Shown: positions 1 through 7,053 of the stretch, piece after piece
Numbering within the stretch: the first letter of the stretch is position 1
Layout: each line of letters begins with the position of its first letter
Origin: CAXXOK01 sp035399245
GTDB lineage: Bacteria; Bacillota; Clostridia; Christensenellales; Aristaeellaceae
DNA: 25,882 nt
Reading direction: 5' to 3'
NCBI GenBank assembly: GCA_035399245.1
Contig: DAOPIR010000016.1
Coordinates: 1 to 25,882 of the forward strand
Notes under the pieces: model-generated
What the model saw: the letters and a program-made list of their open reading frames with translations, nothing else
What the model was told of the DNA's origin: nothing
Databases searched by the model: none
Program-made: the position numbers and the translations under genes

Positions 1-397
1 CGGCGCGGAAATATTCCGCTTCATCTATATAGTAGCTGCGTTTGGAGCTGATATCCACTTCCTGCAGCAGCACCAAATCAGCCTGCTGGCTGTACAGGGC
101 GCTGAGAATGCCGGATAGGTTATCCTCCACCACATCCTGGCTGTCGGGCATAACATCGTCCCCGCCATCCATAAAGAAGTCGCTGTCGCGCCCCAGCGCA
201 CCGTAGCCGATGTTCAGCGTAACCATATGGTACGTGGTTCCGATCTCCACAAAATGATGTTTGACGCCCATGGTAGCCGTTACCGTTTCCGTATCGGCAG
301 GGCGGTATTCCGTAATTGAGAGAAATGCCAGCACTGCCACGATCACAACCAAAACAATCGCAACGAAAGTAAGCAACACCCGAAGCAAGCCGCGCAT
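1..397 (-). CDS. Membrane-anchored endonuclease/exonuclease/phosphatase family protein, C-terminus cut by window edge
   Basis: The visible 132 residues begin with one strongly hydrophobic segment (about residues 2-27), which should anchor the protein or act as an uncleaved signal. The first strands of an EEP (DNase I/sphingomyelinase-like) fold follow. Visible hallmarks are TLNIGYG with Asn62, and LLQEVD with Glu113, the metal-binding Glu of the family. The rest of the fold, including the His/Asp catalytic residues, lies beyond position 1. EEP proteins hydrolyse phosphodiesters in nucleic acids, lipids or inositol phosphates, and the substrate cannot be told here. The ATG is preceded by AGAAAGGGG and by a good promoter at 435-463. 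The extracytoplasmic topology suggests a phosphodiesterase or secreted nuclease rather than a repair enzyme. Family assignment is fairly sure; function is open. Confidence 0.8.
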   Translation of the reverse strand, partial: MRGLLRVLLTFVAIVLVVIVAVLAFLSITEYRPADTETVTATMGVKHHFVEIGTTYHMVTLNIGYGALGRDSDFFMDGGDDVMPDSQDVVEDNLSGILSALYSQQADLVLLQEVDISSKRSYYIDEAEYFRA

Positions 398-434
398 ACG
401 ATCGCCCCTTTCTGTTTTTATCTCTGTAACAATA

Positions 435-463
435 ATTATAGTCAAAATGGAAGCGGGAAGCAA
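435..463 (-). promoter_or_regulatory. Sigma-A promoter of the EEP-family gene
   Basis: On the minus strand, TTGCTT (458-463) and TATAAT (435-440) are separated by exactly 17 bases, and the start codon lies about 37 bases downstream of the -10. A short inverted repeat, GAAGCA (457-462) with TGCTTC (473-478), overlaps the -35. It may be a weak terminator of the upstream flavoprotein gene or an operator. Confidence 0.65.
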
Positions 464-501
464 GCCGTGCTATGCTTCTCCGCATTATTTCATTTTTTTC
501 G

Positions 502-1068
502 TCAGCGAACAGCCCCTGCAAGCCTTTGTCCAAACGCAAAGGCATCCCGCAGCACCTGCGGTCGATTTTGCAGATCGTCTTGCGTATCGATGCCCTCTAC
601 GGTAAAGAAATCAAGAAGCGGAATCTCCAGGTGCCCCAGAAAATGCCCGATCGTGTGTACAAGCTGCAGGTTTTCCTGTTTGCTGCTTCCGGCCCTGATC
701 GCAACCGCCGCACCCTTTGCCGCTGTCGTTATCGCCCGCCTTGCTGCATTTTGATTGCAGTACGGCGTGCATCGGTCGATAAACACCTTCATCTGTCCCG
801 TTACGTCGCCCCAATACGACGGTGAAGCAACGAGTACCAGATCGGCAGCCAGCATCGCGTCCACAACACCGGCCACGTCGTCTGACTGCACACACCGGCC
901 GGTTTGATAGCAGGCTTTGCAGCCGCGGCAGTACCCGATATTAAGCGTGCTCAGCTGCACAAGCGCCGTTTGCACGCCCTGCGCTTCCAGCCCGCGCAGG
1001 ATTTCCGCCGCGATCGCCGCGGTGTTTCCGTTTTGCTTCGGACTTCCCAGGATGCAGATTGCCCGCAA
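502..1068 (-). CDS. Iron-sulfur flavoprotein-like NAD(P)H-dependent FMN reductase
   Basis: This 188-residue protein has a flavodoxin-like fold. The N-terminal GSPKQNGNT (residues 8-16) is the FMN phosphate-binding loop of the NADPH-dependent FMN reductase superfamily. A compact cluster, C47-x2-C50-x2-C53-x5-C59, fits the spacing of the iron-sulfur flavoprotein (Isf) group, in which these cysteines hold a 4Fe-4S cluster that passes electrons to FMN. The SPSYWGDVTGQMK segment matches the second FMN-contacting loop. The start is TTG, chosen because the purine-rich GGGGGAGAG lies just upstream and no better in-frame start exists. The likely role is cytoplasmic electron transfer or quinone/oxygen detoxification in an anaerobe. 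The physiological partner is unknown. Downstream is the EEP gene; upstream is the methyltransferase, 113 bases away. Confidence 0.85.
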   Translation of the reverse strand: MRAICILGSPKQNGNTAAIAAEILRGLEAQGVQTALVQLSTLNIGYCRGCKACYQTGRCVQSDDVAGVVDAMLAADLVLVASPSYWGDVTGQMKVFIDRCTPYCNQNAARRAITTAAKGAAVAIRAGSSKQENLQLVHTIGHFLGHLEIPLLDFFTVEGIDTQDDLQNRPQVLRDAFAFGQRLAGAVR

Positions 1069-1181
1069 AACGCTCTCCCCCCTGTGTGTACTTTATACGG
1101 CAAATTCATGATACATCATTTCTGGAACGATCGCTGGATTCCTTGTGCAAATTCCATTCAAATCCACCCCACGCCGATTAA

Positions 1182-1808
1182 CTACGTTCGAGCAATCTCG
1201 ATGACGCCGCTGTAAAAGGAAAAGGGATGGAATGAGGCGGCAAAGCCTTCCGGTTGTTGCCACAGCTTGGCATAGACGAAGTAGTTCTCCTCATCGTCCC
1301 AGCCATCGCCGCATGCCTGCCGGCATTGCCGGAGCGCTTCCTCTGTGGGGAAGCAAACATCACCGATCAGCAGCTTGCCCTGCGGCTTAAGCAGCTGTAA
1401 AAGCGCAAGCACGAAATCCTGCTGCTCCCCCTCCGCAAGGTGGTGCAGCGCATAGGTGCTGATGATGAAATCAAAGGTTTCGCCCGCCACCGCAGGCGGC
1501 AGTCCCTGGGTGAAATCCCACTGCAGCAGCCTTGCCTTGGGCATTTTCGGCTGTGCCAATGCGATCATCTCGTCGGAAAAATCGATGCCCGTAATCTCAC
1601 AGCCCGCGTCATACAGCTTTTTTGCAAGCAGCGCGGTACCAAACCCGACATCCAACACCTTTGCCGGCACATGCCGCCTGACCGTGCCATATACCGCATT
1701 CATCAGGCGGGAGTACCCCGCGAAGGGGTACTGATCATTTTCCTCCGCATGTTTGACGGAATCATCGTACGATTCCGCCCATAGATCAAATCCACAGTTG
1801 TCCAGCAT
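1182..1808 (-). CDS. Class I SAM-dependent methyltransferase
   Basis: This 208-residue cytoplasmic protein has a Rossmann-type methyltransferase core. Motif I is VLDVGFGTA (residues 51-59), the acidic end of strand 2 is GIDFSDEM with Asp76, and the later FDFIISTYALHHL segment is the usual motif III/IV region (Methyltransf_25 or UbiE/COQ5-like). The frame stays open upstream to 1865, but I place the start at 1808. There GGAGG stands 7 bases before the ATG, and the 19 extra residues would be encoded by the hairpin at 1831-1863. The substrate cannot be inferred. The gene begins just after the xylB terminator-like hairpin, so it may be expressed by read-through from the xylose operon. Confidence 0.85.
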   Translation of the reverse strand: MLDNCGFDLWAESYDDSVKHAEENDQYPFAGYSRLMNAVYGTVRRHVPAKVLDVGFGTALLAKKLYDAGCEITGIDFSDEMIALAQPKMPKARLLQWDFTQGLPPAVAGETFDFIISTYALHHLAEGEQQDFVLALLQLLKPQGKLLIGDVCFPTEEALRQCRQACGDGWDDEENYFVYAKLWQQPEGFAASFHPFSFYSGVIEIART

Positions 1809-1830
1809 GCCAAACCTCCGCAAAAAGGCT

Positions 1831-1863
1831 GAAGGAAGCAAGCCGATACGACTTGCTTCCTTC
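1831..1863 (-). terminator. Rho-independent terminator/attenuator after xylB
   Basis: GAAGGAAGCAAG (1831-1842) and CTTGCTTCCTTC (1852-1863) form a perfect 12-bp stem with a 9-base loop. On the minus strand this is followed four bases later by TTTTT. It lies 26 bases after the xylB stop and 22 bases before the methyltransferase ATG. It could therefore end the xylAB message or attenuate the downstream gene. The T-tract is short, so leakage is likely. Confidence 0.65.
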
Positions 1864-1889
1864 ATATAAAGAAAGGAGAAAAGAGGAAT

Positions 1890-3416
1890 TTACTTTGTAA
1901 GACGTTTGAAAGCTTCCTTCATATCGGGATACAGCGCTGTGTACTGCTTGTAGCACCTGGCATAGGCCGGCTGATTGTCTTTAACGGGCAGCTGTTCGCC
2001 GCCGGTCTTGATCATCGAGTCGCAGGCTTCCTTTACCGAGGGATACAGCCCCGCGCCGACACCCGCAAGGATCGCTACGCCCAGGGCGGGACCTTCCTTG
2101 CTGTTGGTGGTAACCACCTTGCAGTCAAATACGTCCGCCAGCATCTGCCGCCAGAATTCCGATCGGCCGCCGCCGCCCGTTGCCAGCATCTGTGCGGGCT
2201 TGACGCCCATATCATCCAGAATATGCAGGCTGTCGTTGAGCGCATAGGTAACGCCCTCAAACACCGCGCGCATCAGGTCGCGCTTTTGATGCATCGCGGA
2301 CAGACCGAAGAACACACCGCGGCAGTCCGGATCCAGATGCGGGGTACGCTCGCCCATAAGGTAAGGCAAATACAGCAGCCGGTTGGCGCCAATCGGGCTC
2401 TTAGCCGCTTCGATATCCATCAGCTGATAGGGGTCGACGCCCATCTGTGCGGCGGTTTCCATTTCAGATGTGCAGAAGGTATCGCGGAACCATTTAAGCG
2501 ATAGGCCTGCCGATTGCACAACGCCCATCACATGCCATGCGCCGGGCACCGCGCAGCAGAAGGTGTGCACGCGGCCCTTGGGATCGATGGCAAGCTTGTC
2601 GGTATGCGCAAAGACCACACCGGAGGTACCGATGGTGGTAAAGGCGCGCCCGTCCGCCACAACGCCCGTGCCGACGGCCGCCGCGGCATTGTCGCCCGCA
2701 CCGCCGACCACCAGCGTTTTTTCGGAAAGACCGGTCAGCTTCGCGGCTTGCGCGCTGATGTGACCGGTTACCTCCGGGCTTTCGTAAACCTTAGCCAGAT
2801 AGGACTTGTCAATACCAAGCTTCGTCAGCATTTCGTCGCTCCAGCAGCGTTTAGGCACATCCAGCAGCTGCATGCCGCTGGCGTCGCTGACCTCGGTGGC
2901 AAAGTCGCCGGTAAGCATATAGCGCAGATAATCCTTTGGCAGCAGGATATGGCGGCACTTTGCATAAATCTCCGGCTGATGCTTTTGCACCCAGCGGATC
3001 TTACCTGCCGTGAAGCCTGTGAGCGCGGGATTTGCCGTGATCTCGATCAGGCGCTCGGCGCCGATGATCTCGGTAATCTCCTCACATTCCTTGCCGGTGC
3101 GCTGGTCGGCCCAGATAATGGACGGGCGCAATACGCTGCCCGCTTCATCCAGCATGACCAGGCCGTGCATCTGGCCGGAAATACCCAGACCCGCGATAGC
3201 TGCGGGATCAACGCCGCTTTTTTGCAGCACCGAAGAGATGGTTTGCACGGCGGCATTCCACCAATCCTCGGGGGCTTGCTCCGCCCAGCCGTTTTCCGGT
3301 TGGCTCATGGGATACTCAACTGTGGAAGATGCAATCACCGAACCGTCCTGATGAAACAGGACGGTTTTGGTGCCGCTGGTGCCCAGGTCGATACCCAGCA
3401 GGTATTGATCGCTCAT
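1890..3416 (-). CDS. xylB: Xylulokinase
   Basis: This is a 508-residue FGGY-family sugar kinase, the normal length for xylulokinase. It phosphorylates D-xylulose with ATP to give xylulose 5-phosphate, the entry to the pentose phosphate pathway. Visible motifs are the N-terminal phosphate loop GIDLGTSGTK (residues 8-17), QMHG (82-85) and WADQR (102-106), both typical of sugar-binding residues in xylulokinases, and GGAGDNAAAAVGTG (238-251) with the putative catalytic base Asp242. The late TGGGGRSEFWRQ segment is the second adenosine-binding region. AGGAG lies 9 bases before the ATG. The gene follows xylA with a 78-base gap and no terminator, so the two form an operon. Cytoplasmic. Confidence 0.96.
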   Translation of the reverse strand: MSDQYLLGIDLGTSGTKTVLFHQDGSVIASSTVEYPMSQPENGWAEQAPEDWWNAAVQTISSVLQKSGVDPAAIAGLGISGQMHGLVMLDEAGSVLRPSIIWADQRTGKECEEITEIIGAERLIEITANPALTGFTAGKIRWVQKHQPEIYAKCRHILLPKDYLRYMLTGDFATEVSDASGMQLLDVPKRCWSDEMLTKLGIDKSYLAKVYESPEVTGHISAQAAKLTGLSEKTLVVGGAGDNAAAAVGTGVVADGRAFTTIGTSGVVFAHTDKLAIDPKGRVHTFCCAVPGAWHVMGVVQSAGLSLKWFRDTFCTSEMETAAQMGVDPYQLMDIEAAKSPIGANRLLYLPYLMGERTPHLDPDCRGVFFGLSAMHQKRDLMRAVFEGVTYALNDSLHILDDMGVKPAQMLATGGGGRSEFWRQMLADVFDCKVVTTNSKEGPALGVAILAGVGAGLYPSVKEACDSMIKTGGEQLPVKDNQPAYARCYKQYTALYPDMKEAFKRLTK

Positions 3417-3494
3417 GATGTTCGTCTCCTAGCCAGTTTTATATGCTTGATTGACGATGTGCCGATGAAATCGCGGCCGCGGTGCTGCAGCGGT

Positions 3495-4817
3495 CTACTG
3501 AAACATAATCTGATTAACGACGCTCTCCAGATACTCCTGCTTGCCGCTGCCGGGCAGCTCCGGCGCTCCGTTCTTAACGGCAATCGCGGAACATTCTTCC
3601 AGCGTGGCTTTGCCGGCGCGGATTTTCTGCCCGATTTCGGTGTTGGCGTAGCTTTGATAGCGATCCTTGACAAACGTGTCGATACGGCCGTCCTCAATCA
3701 GCTCCGCAGCCTTGATCAGGCCAAGCGCAAAGGTATCCATGCCGAGGATAAAGGCGTGGAACATATCCTCCAGCGTATACGAGGGGCGGCGATTTTTCGC
3801 GTCGAAGTTGAAGCCGCCGGTCAGGCCGCCGGCCTTCAGCACTTCGTACATGCACATCGTGCTTTCGTACACGTTGAAGGGGAACTCGTCGGTATCCCAG
3901 CCCAGCAGCAGGTCGCCCTGATTGGCGTCGATGGAGCCAAGCATCCCGTTCATTGCGGAAATGCGCAGATCGTGCTGGAAGGTATGGCCGGCCAGCGTTG
4001 CGTGGTTGGCCTCGATGTTCATTTTGAAATCCTTGTCCAGCCCATACTGGCGCACAAAGCCGATCGCTGTTGCGGCATCAAAATCATACTGGTGCTTCAT
4101 GGGCTCTTTGGGCTTGGGCTCGATGTAGAAATCGCCCGTAAAACCGATGGAACGGCCGTATTCCACAGCCATCTTCATCAGCGCGGCAATGTTTTCCTGC
4201 TCAAACTTTACATCGGTGTTCAGCAAGGTTTCGTAGCCTTCACGCCCGCCCCAGAACACATAGCCGCGGCCGCCGAGCTTCACCGTGCAATCCAGCGCCT
4301 TTTTCACCTGCCCTGCCGCGTGGCAGAACACATCTACGCTGTTGGAGGATCCCGCGCCGTTCATAAAGCGGGGATTGTTGAACATATTGGCGGTGCCCCA
4401 CAGGCACTTGATGTCGGTACCCTTCATTTTTTCCAGAATATAGTCCGTCAGCTCGTCCAGACGGGCGTTGGTCTCCTCCAGCGTATCGGCCTCGGGCACC
4501 AGATCCACATCATGGAAGCAGAAGTACTTCAAGCCGAGTTTCTTCATGAATTCAAAGCCGGCGTCCACCTTGGCCTTTGCGTGGGCCATGCTGTCCATGT
4601 CGCTGACGCCGAAGGATTTGTCCGCCGTACCATCGCCGAACATATCCCTGCCCGCATTGCCCAGCGCGTGCCACCATGCCATGGCAAAGGGCAGATGCTC
4701 ACTCATTTTCTTGCCGAGGATCACACGATCGGCGTCGTAGAACTTAAAGGCCAGGGGATTCTTGGAATCAGCGCCTTCATAGTTCACCGCAGGTAGATTT
4801 TTAAAAATTTCCGTCAT
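3495..4817 (-). CDS. xylA: Xylose isomerase
   Basis: This 440-residue enzyme interconverts D-xylose and D-xylulose in the cytoplasm. The length and the MAWWHALGN and FHDVDLVPE segments place it in the long (class II) xylose isomerases. Expected active-site residues are present: His102 and Asp105, Glu233 and Lys235 in IEPKPKEP, Glu269 and His272 in EANHATLAGH, Asp297 in SIDANQGD, Asp308 and Asp310 in GWDTDEF, and Asp340. The frame is open 24 codons upstream. I start at the ATG at 4817 because GAGAGAGGCGG precedes it and the promoter would leave the longer form untranslated. Transcription starts at the promoter at 4901-4929, and the gene is first in the xylA-xylB operon. Confidence 0.97.
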   Translation of the reverse strand: MTEIFKNLPAVNYEGADSKNPLAFKFYDADRVILGKKMSEHLPFAMAWWHALGNAGRDMFGDGTADKSFGVSDMDSMAHAKAKVDAGFEFMKKLGLKYFCFHDVDLVPEADTLEETNARLDELTDYILEKMKGTDIKCLWGTANMFNNPRFMNGAGSSNSVDVFCHAAGQVKKALDCTVKLGGRGYVFWGGREGYETLLNTDVKFEQENIAALMKMAVEYGRSIGFTGDFYIEPKPKEPMKHQYDFDAATAIGFVRQYGLDKDFKMNIEANHATLAGHTFQHDLRISAMNGMLGSIDANQGDLLLGWDTDEFPFNVYESTMCMYEVLKAGGLTGGFNFDAKNRRPSYTLEDMFHAFILGMDTFALGLIKAAELIEDGRIDTFVKDRYQSYANTEIGQKIRAGKATLEECSAIAVKNGAPELPGSGKQEYLESVVNQIMFQ

Positions 4818-4900
4818 TGTGTTTTCCGCCTCTCTCTTATGAAAAAGAATGTATCTTCTGGTACATTTGCGATAATTGTGCGCGAGCACACCCTGATTGA

Positions 4901-4929
4901 ATTGTACAGCAACCGTATCATTTTGTCAA
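4901..4929 (-). promoter_or_regulatory. xylA promoter with candidate operator ATACGGTTGC
   Basis: On the minus strand, TTGACA (4924-4929) and TACAAT (4901-4906) are separated by 17 bases, a near-perfect sigma-A promoter. The spacer holds ATACGGTTGC (4909-4918), which recurs exactly at the chvE promoter (7048-7057). A repressor bound there would block polymerase. About 80 bases of leader follow before the xylA ATG. Confidence 0.85.
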
Positions 4930-5048
4930 CGAGAGAATTTCTGATCGGCGGATGCCAATCGAATGTTTGACCGCAAAACAAGCCCTATCCCCCTGAAAAT
5001 ACGGATAAGCCGCCTGTTTTGCGATGTTTTTCTATTGTTTTTCGGAAA

Positions 5049-5086
5049 ATGAAACGTTTGCAAATCCGGCTTCGTTTGCGTATGAT
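5049..5086 (+). promoter_or_regulatory. Promoter with overlapping LacI-type operator for the 5148 gene
   Basis: TTTGCA (5057-5062), an 18-base spacer and TATGAT (5081-5086) form a plausible sigma-A promoter. The -35 overlaps AAACGTTT (5052-5059), inside ATGAAACGTTTGCAAA, a core typical of LacI/PurR/CcpA-family operators. It is one base short of the catabolite-control consensus, so I call it LacI-family-like rather than a true cre site. Confidence 0.5.
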
Positions 5087-5147
5087 GGTATCGAAAGTAT
5101 CGTTGAACGTAAAAATACATATCTGCAATTTCGGGGGAGGATTTTCG

Positions 5148-5648
5148 ATGAAGAAATTTATATATTTTGTTGCCGCGGCGTTGCTGCTGAGCGCAGTGAT
5201 CTGCCCCGTATCGGCAAAAGAGGCCTGGCCGGCAAACGGCGAAATCTACGGTAACAGCGCATACTCCCAGGAGCAAACGCAGCTGGATATCGTGATTGAA
5301 AACCAGAGCTGCGGCTATGCTTCGCTGGTCAAGCTCTATACCGCAAGCGGCGACCTGGTTCGCTGCCTGTTTGCCGGGCAACCGTCGGACGGTTCGGGCT
5401 CTATCCATATTGCCGCCCTGATCCCGGGCGGCGACTATGTGCTGAAACTCGGAATCGGGCAAAACTGGTATGGATTGGCGGAATCTTTTGGTGCAGCGGG
5501 CGCCTACAGCACGCTGTTTATAGACGAAAATACGTCCGTAATCACACTGGACGCCGGTTACAGGTATACGTTGTACATCGATGCTTCGCTGGGTACCGCG
5601 GACGCGCAGGACGTGGAAAGCAAAGCGATCCCCTATGCGGATTTTTAA
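5148..5648 (+). CDS. Small secreted protein of unknown function
   Basis: I do not recognise this 166-residue protein. It begins with a clear signal peptide (MKKF, then a hydrophobic stretch, then PVSA) with likely signal-peptidase-I cleavage before KEAWP at about residue 25. Cys19 sits in AVIC, which is not a lipobox. The mature part is about 140 residues of alternating short polar and hydrophobic stretches with many Gly and Tyr, consistent with a beta-sandwich. VKLYTASGDLVR and IPGGDYVLKL resemble the strand-turn pattern of carboxypeptidase-regulatory or Ig-like folds. GGGGGAGG lies 7 bases before the ATG, which decides the start. The gene is divergent from xylA and convergent with the LacI gene, so a sugar-linked surface role is possible but unproven. 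Confidence 0.75.
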   Translation: MKKFIYFVAAALLLSAVICPVSAKEAWPANGEIYGNSAYSQEQTQLDIVIENQSCGYASLVKLYTASGDLVRCLFAGQPSDGSGSIHIAALIPGGDYVLKLGIGQNWYGLAESFGAAGAYSTLFIDENTSVITLDAGYRYTLYIDASLGTADAQDVESKAIPYADF

Positions 5649-5664
5649 CGATAGATACCAATAA

Positions 5665-5685
5665 AGCGCTGCCAAACGCAGCGCT
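5665..5685 (-). terminator. Shared terminator between the secreted-protein gene and the LacI gene
   Basis: AGCGCTGC (5665-5672) and GCAGCGCT (5678-5685) form a perfect 8-bp stem with a 5-base loop between two convergent stop codons. The T-rich flank (TTTATT) lies on the minus-strand side, so it fits best as the LacI-gene terminator. It could also stop plus-strand transcripts weakly. Confidence 0.6.
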
Positions 5686-5709
5686 CCAGCCTGACCGCAG
5701 AAAATAAAT

Positions 5710-6729
5710 TTACAGGTTTTCCAGTATTTTGATCTGGTGCTCCATAATGATCCGGCTGCCCTGCTTGGGCGCGCCGGAAAGCAGAATATCAAACGCGGCC
5801 ATAACCGATTCGTAGCCCTGACGCAGCGGCTGCTGGCAAATCACGGCTCGCACCAAGCCCTTGCGCATCATGTTGACTGTCGCCGGCACGGTATCAAACG
5901 CCACGATCCGGATGCTCTCCGCACGGCCCAGCTCCACTACCGCGCGGCATACGCCCTCCGCGCCTGCGGCCACGATAAAGATCGCGTCAATCGACGGTTT
6001 GCGCTTAAGCATATCCATCGTCATGCGGTAAGAGTGCTCCGCGTCATCCATCGCGCTTGCATGCTCCACCACATTGATGTCCGGACAGACGTCCGCAATG
6101 TGCCGTTCAAACCCTTCGCGGCGCTGATCGTGGCCCAGCAGCATGCTAACGCCGGTCACGATGCCGAGGTTTGCCGTACCGCCGGTTACAATGCGCATTA
6201 CGCCGGCCGCCGTTACGCCGCCCGCCGTATAATCCGAGCCGACATAGCAGCGCCGGGATGAATTTTCGATATCGGTATTGACTGTCACTGTCGGGATGCC
6301 CTGCTCCGCCAGCGCATTGATCTTTTTGCGGATTCGCCCATCATTGATCGGCTGGATCACCAGCGCCGCGATGCCCGCCGCCACAAGCTCATCCATCAGG
6401 GCAAGCTGGCGATTTACATCATAGCCGCGCTGGGTTTTCAGGATCAGGGTTACGCCGTAATCCACCAGTTCCTTTTCCGCCTTCTGAAAGCCCTCGATTA
6501 CATCGTCAAAAAACGGGTTCCCTTCGCTGGACACCAGCACACCGATTACCGGTGTGGTTTTTTTCAGGGTAAGCGCTTTGCCGGCGATATTTTTGGTATA
6601 GCCAAGCTGGCGAATGGTGCGGAGGATTCTTTCCTCCGTTTCCGGCTTCACCTTGCCGCGGCCGTTGAGCACGCGGTCCACCGTGCCGCGGCTGACGCCG
6701 CAAATATCGGCAATCTGCTTAATGGTCAC
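5710..6729 (-). CDS. LacI-family transcriptional regulator, likely of the sugar/xylose genes
   Basis: The 339 residues comprise an N-terminal LacI helix-turn-helix (TIKQIADICGVSRGTVDRVLNG, residues 2-23) with its hinge helix, followed by a periplasmic-binding-protein-like effector domain of the Peripla_BP_4 type (about 60-335). PVIGVLVSSEGNPFF opens the first lobe, and AGAEGVCRAV and IVAFDTVP lie in the second. I choose the GTG at 6729 over the ATG at 6750. GGGAG stands 9 bases before the GTG, the ATG has no good ribosome binding site, and family members begin at this Thr-Ile. It is divergent from chvE-mmsAB and close to xylAB. The natural inference is that it represses both and responds to a pentose. 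The effector is not shown by sequence. Confidence 0.9.
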   Translation of the reverse strand: MTIKQIADICGVSRGTVDRVLNGRGKVKPETEERILRTIRQLGYTKNIAGKALTLKKTTPVIGVLVSSEGNPFFDDVIEGFQKAEKELVDYGVTLILKTQRGYDVNRQLALMDELVAAGIAALVIQPINDGRIRKKINALAEQGIPTVTVNTDIENSSRRCYVGSDYTAGGVTAAGVMRIVTGGTANLGIVTGVSMLLGHDQRREGFERHIADVCPDINVVEHASAMDDAEHSYRMTMDMLKRKPSIDAIFIVAAGAEGVCRAVVELGRAESIRIVAFDTVPATVNMMRKGLVRAVICQQPLRQGYESVMAAFDILLSGAPKQGSRIIMEHQIKILENL

Positions 6730-6762
6730 AAAGTAACACTCCCTGTCCATACGAATGTACCC

Positions 6763-6791
6763 ATCATATCGTTATCAACCATAAATGTCAA
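6763..6791 (-). promoter_or_regulatory. Promoter of the LacI-family gene
   Basis: On the minus strand, TTGACA (6786-6791), a 17-base spacer and TATGAT (6763-6768) make a near-consensus sigma-A promoter about 34 bases before the GTG. The spacer contains GGTTGATAACGAT, which resembles TTGACAACGATTT at the chvE promoter. This may reflect autoregulation. Confidence 0.8.
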
Positions 6792-6827
6792 TCTGGCGCA
6801 TTTGGCAGCATTTGGCTTTAGTTTGGC
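6792..6827. repeat. Helically phased TTTGGC repeats upstream of the LacI-gene promoter
   Basis: TTTGGC occurs at 6801, 6811 and 6822, with a variant TCTGGC at 6792, giving spacings of 9, 10 and 11 bases. Such spacing puts all copies on about the same face of the helix, immediately upstream of the -35 at 6786-6791. It could be a binding array for an activator or repressor. No known site is recognised. Confidence 0.45.
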
Positions 6828-6880
6828 TTTATCCGGCCCAAATAACTTGCTGATTCTCCGGTCGTTCCATCCGGTGTTCC

Positions 6881-6896
6881 GCATTGTATACAATGC
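6881..6896. promoter_or_regulatory. Perfect 16-bp palindrome, candidate operator
   Basis: GCATTGTATACAATGC is a perfect 16-bp palindrome. It lies in the divergent region about 90 bases upstream of the LacI-gene -35 and 125 bases upstream of the chvE -35. The TTGTATACAA core resembles sites bound by some GntR/FCD regulators. This resemblance is from memory of motif shape, so the cognate protein is unknown. Confidence 0.5.
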
Positions 6897-7020
6897 CGTA
6901 TTTCCACACCCGATGCCCACGGCCGTCATGTATGAACAAACGCTTTTTTTGATGGTCGGCGGCGCCGATTTCAATTTCCTGTACAATTCGTGCAAGATCA
7001 AAAATATTTTTTGTATGCTA

Positions 7021-7049
7021 TTGACAACGATTTACCGATGGTCTACAAT
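7021..7049 (+). promoter_or_regulatory. Main chvE promoter (P1) with candidate operator
   Basis: TTGACA (7021-7026), a 17-base spacer and TACAAT (7044-7049) match the sigma-A consensus closely. ATACGGTTGC (7048-7057), also present in the xylA promoter spacer, covers the end of the -10 and the expected transcription start. Confidence 0.85.
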
Positions 7050-7053
7050 ACGG

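Larger units (their letters stand above)
4818..5147. other. Divergent intergenic region between xylA and a secreted-protein gene
   Basis: This 330-base region holds the xylA promoter on the minus strand, the promoter of the 5148 gene on the plus strand, and a LacI-type palindromic core, AAACGTTT, at 5052-5059. I find no credible coding sequence in it. Open frames that extend into it from the 5148 gene lack a ribosome binding site. Confidence 0.7.

Noticed and set aside
2514..4796. Very long plus-strand open frame (760 codons) opposite xylA and xylB
   Set aside because: It lies entirely antisense to two clearly identified enzymes, has no ribosome binding site, and its translation is rich in His, Ala, Gln and Arg without any family motif. 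It is a codon-bias shadow of GC-rich genes.
5049..5064. CcpA cre site upstream of the secreted-protein gene
   Set aside because: The spacing around the central CG is one base too short on each side for the usual cre consensus. It is kept only as a LacI-family-like core.
4926..5792. Minus-strand open frame of 288 codons opposite the secreted-protein gene
   Set aside because: It covers the xylA promoter region, the LacI-gene terminator and the antisense of a gene with a strong ribosome binding site and signal peptide. Its own composition is not protein-like.
6726..7001. Minus-strand open frame of 91 codons upstream of the LacI gene
   Set aside because: It runs through the LacI-gene promoter, the phased repeats and the palindrome, and has no ribosome binding site.
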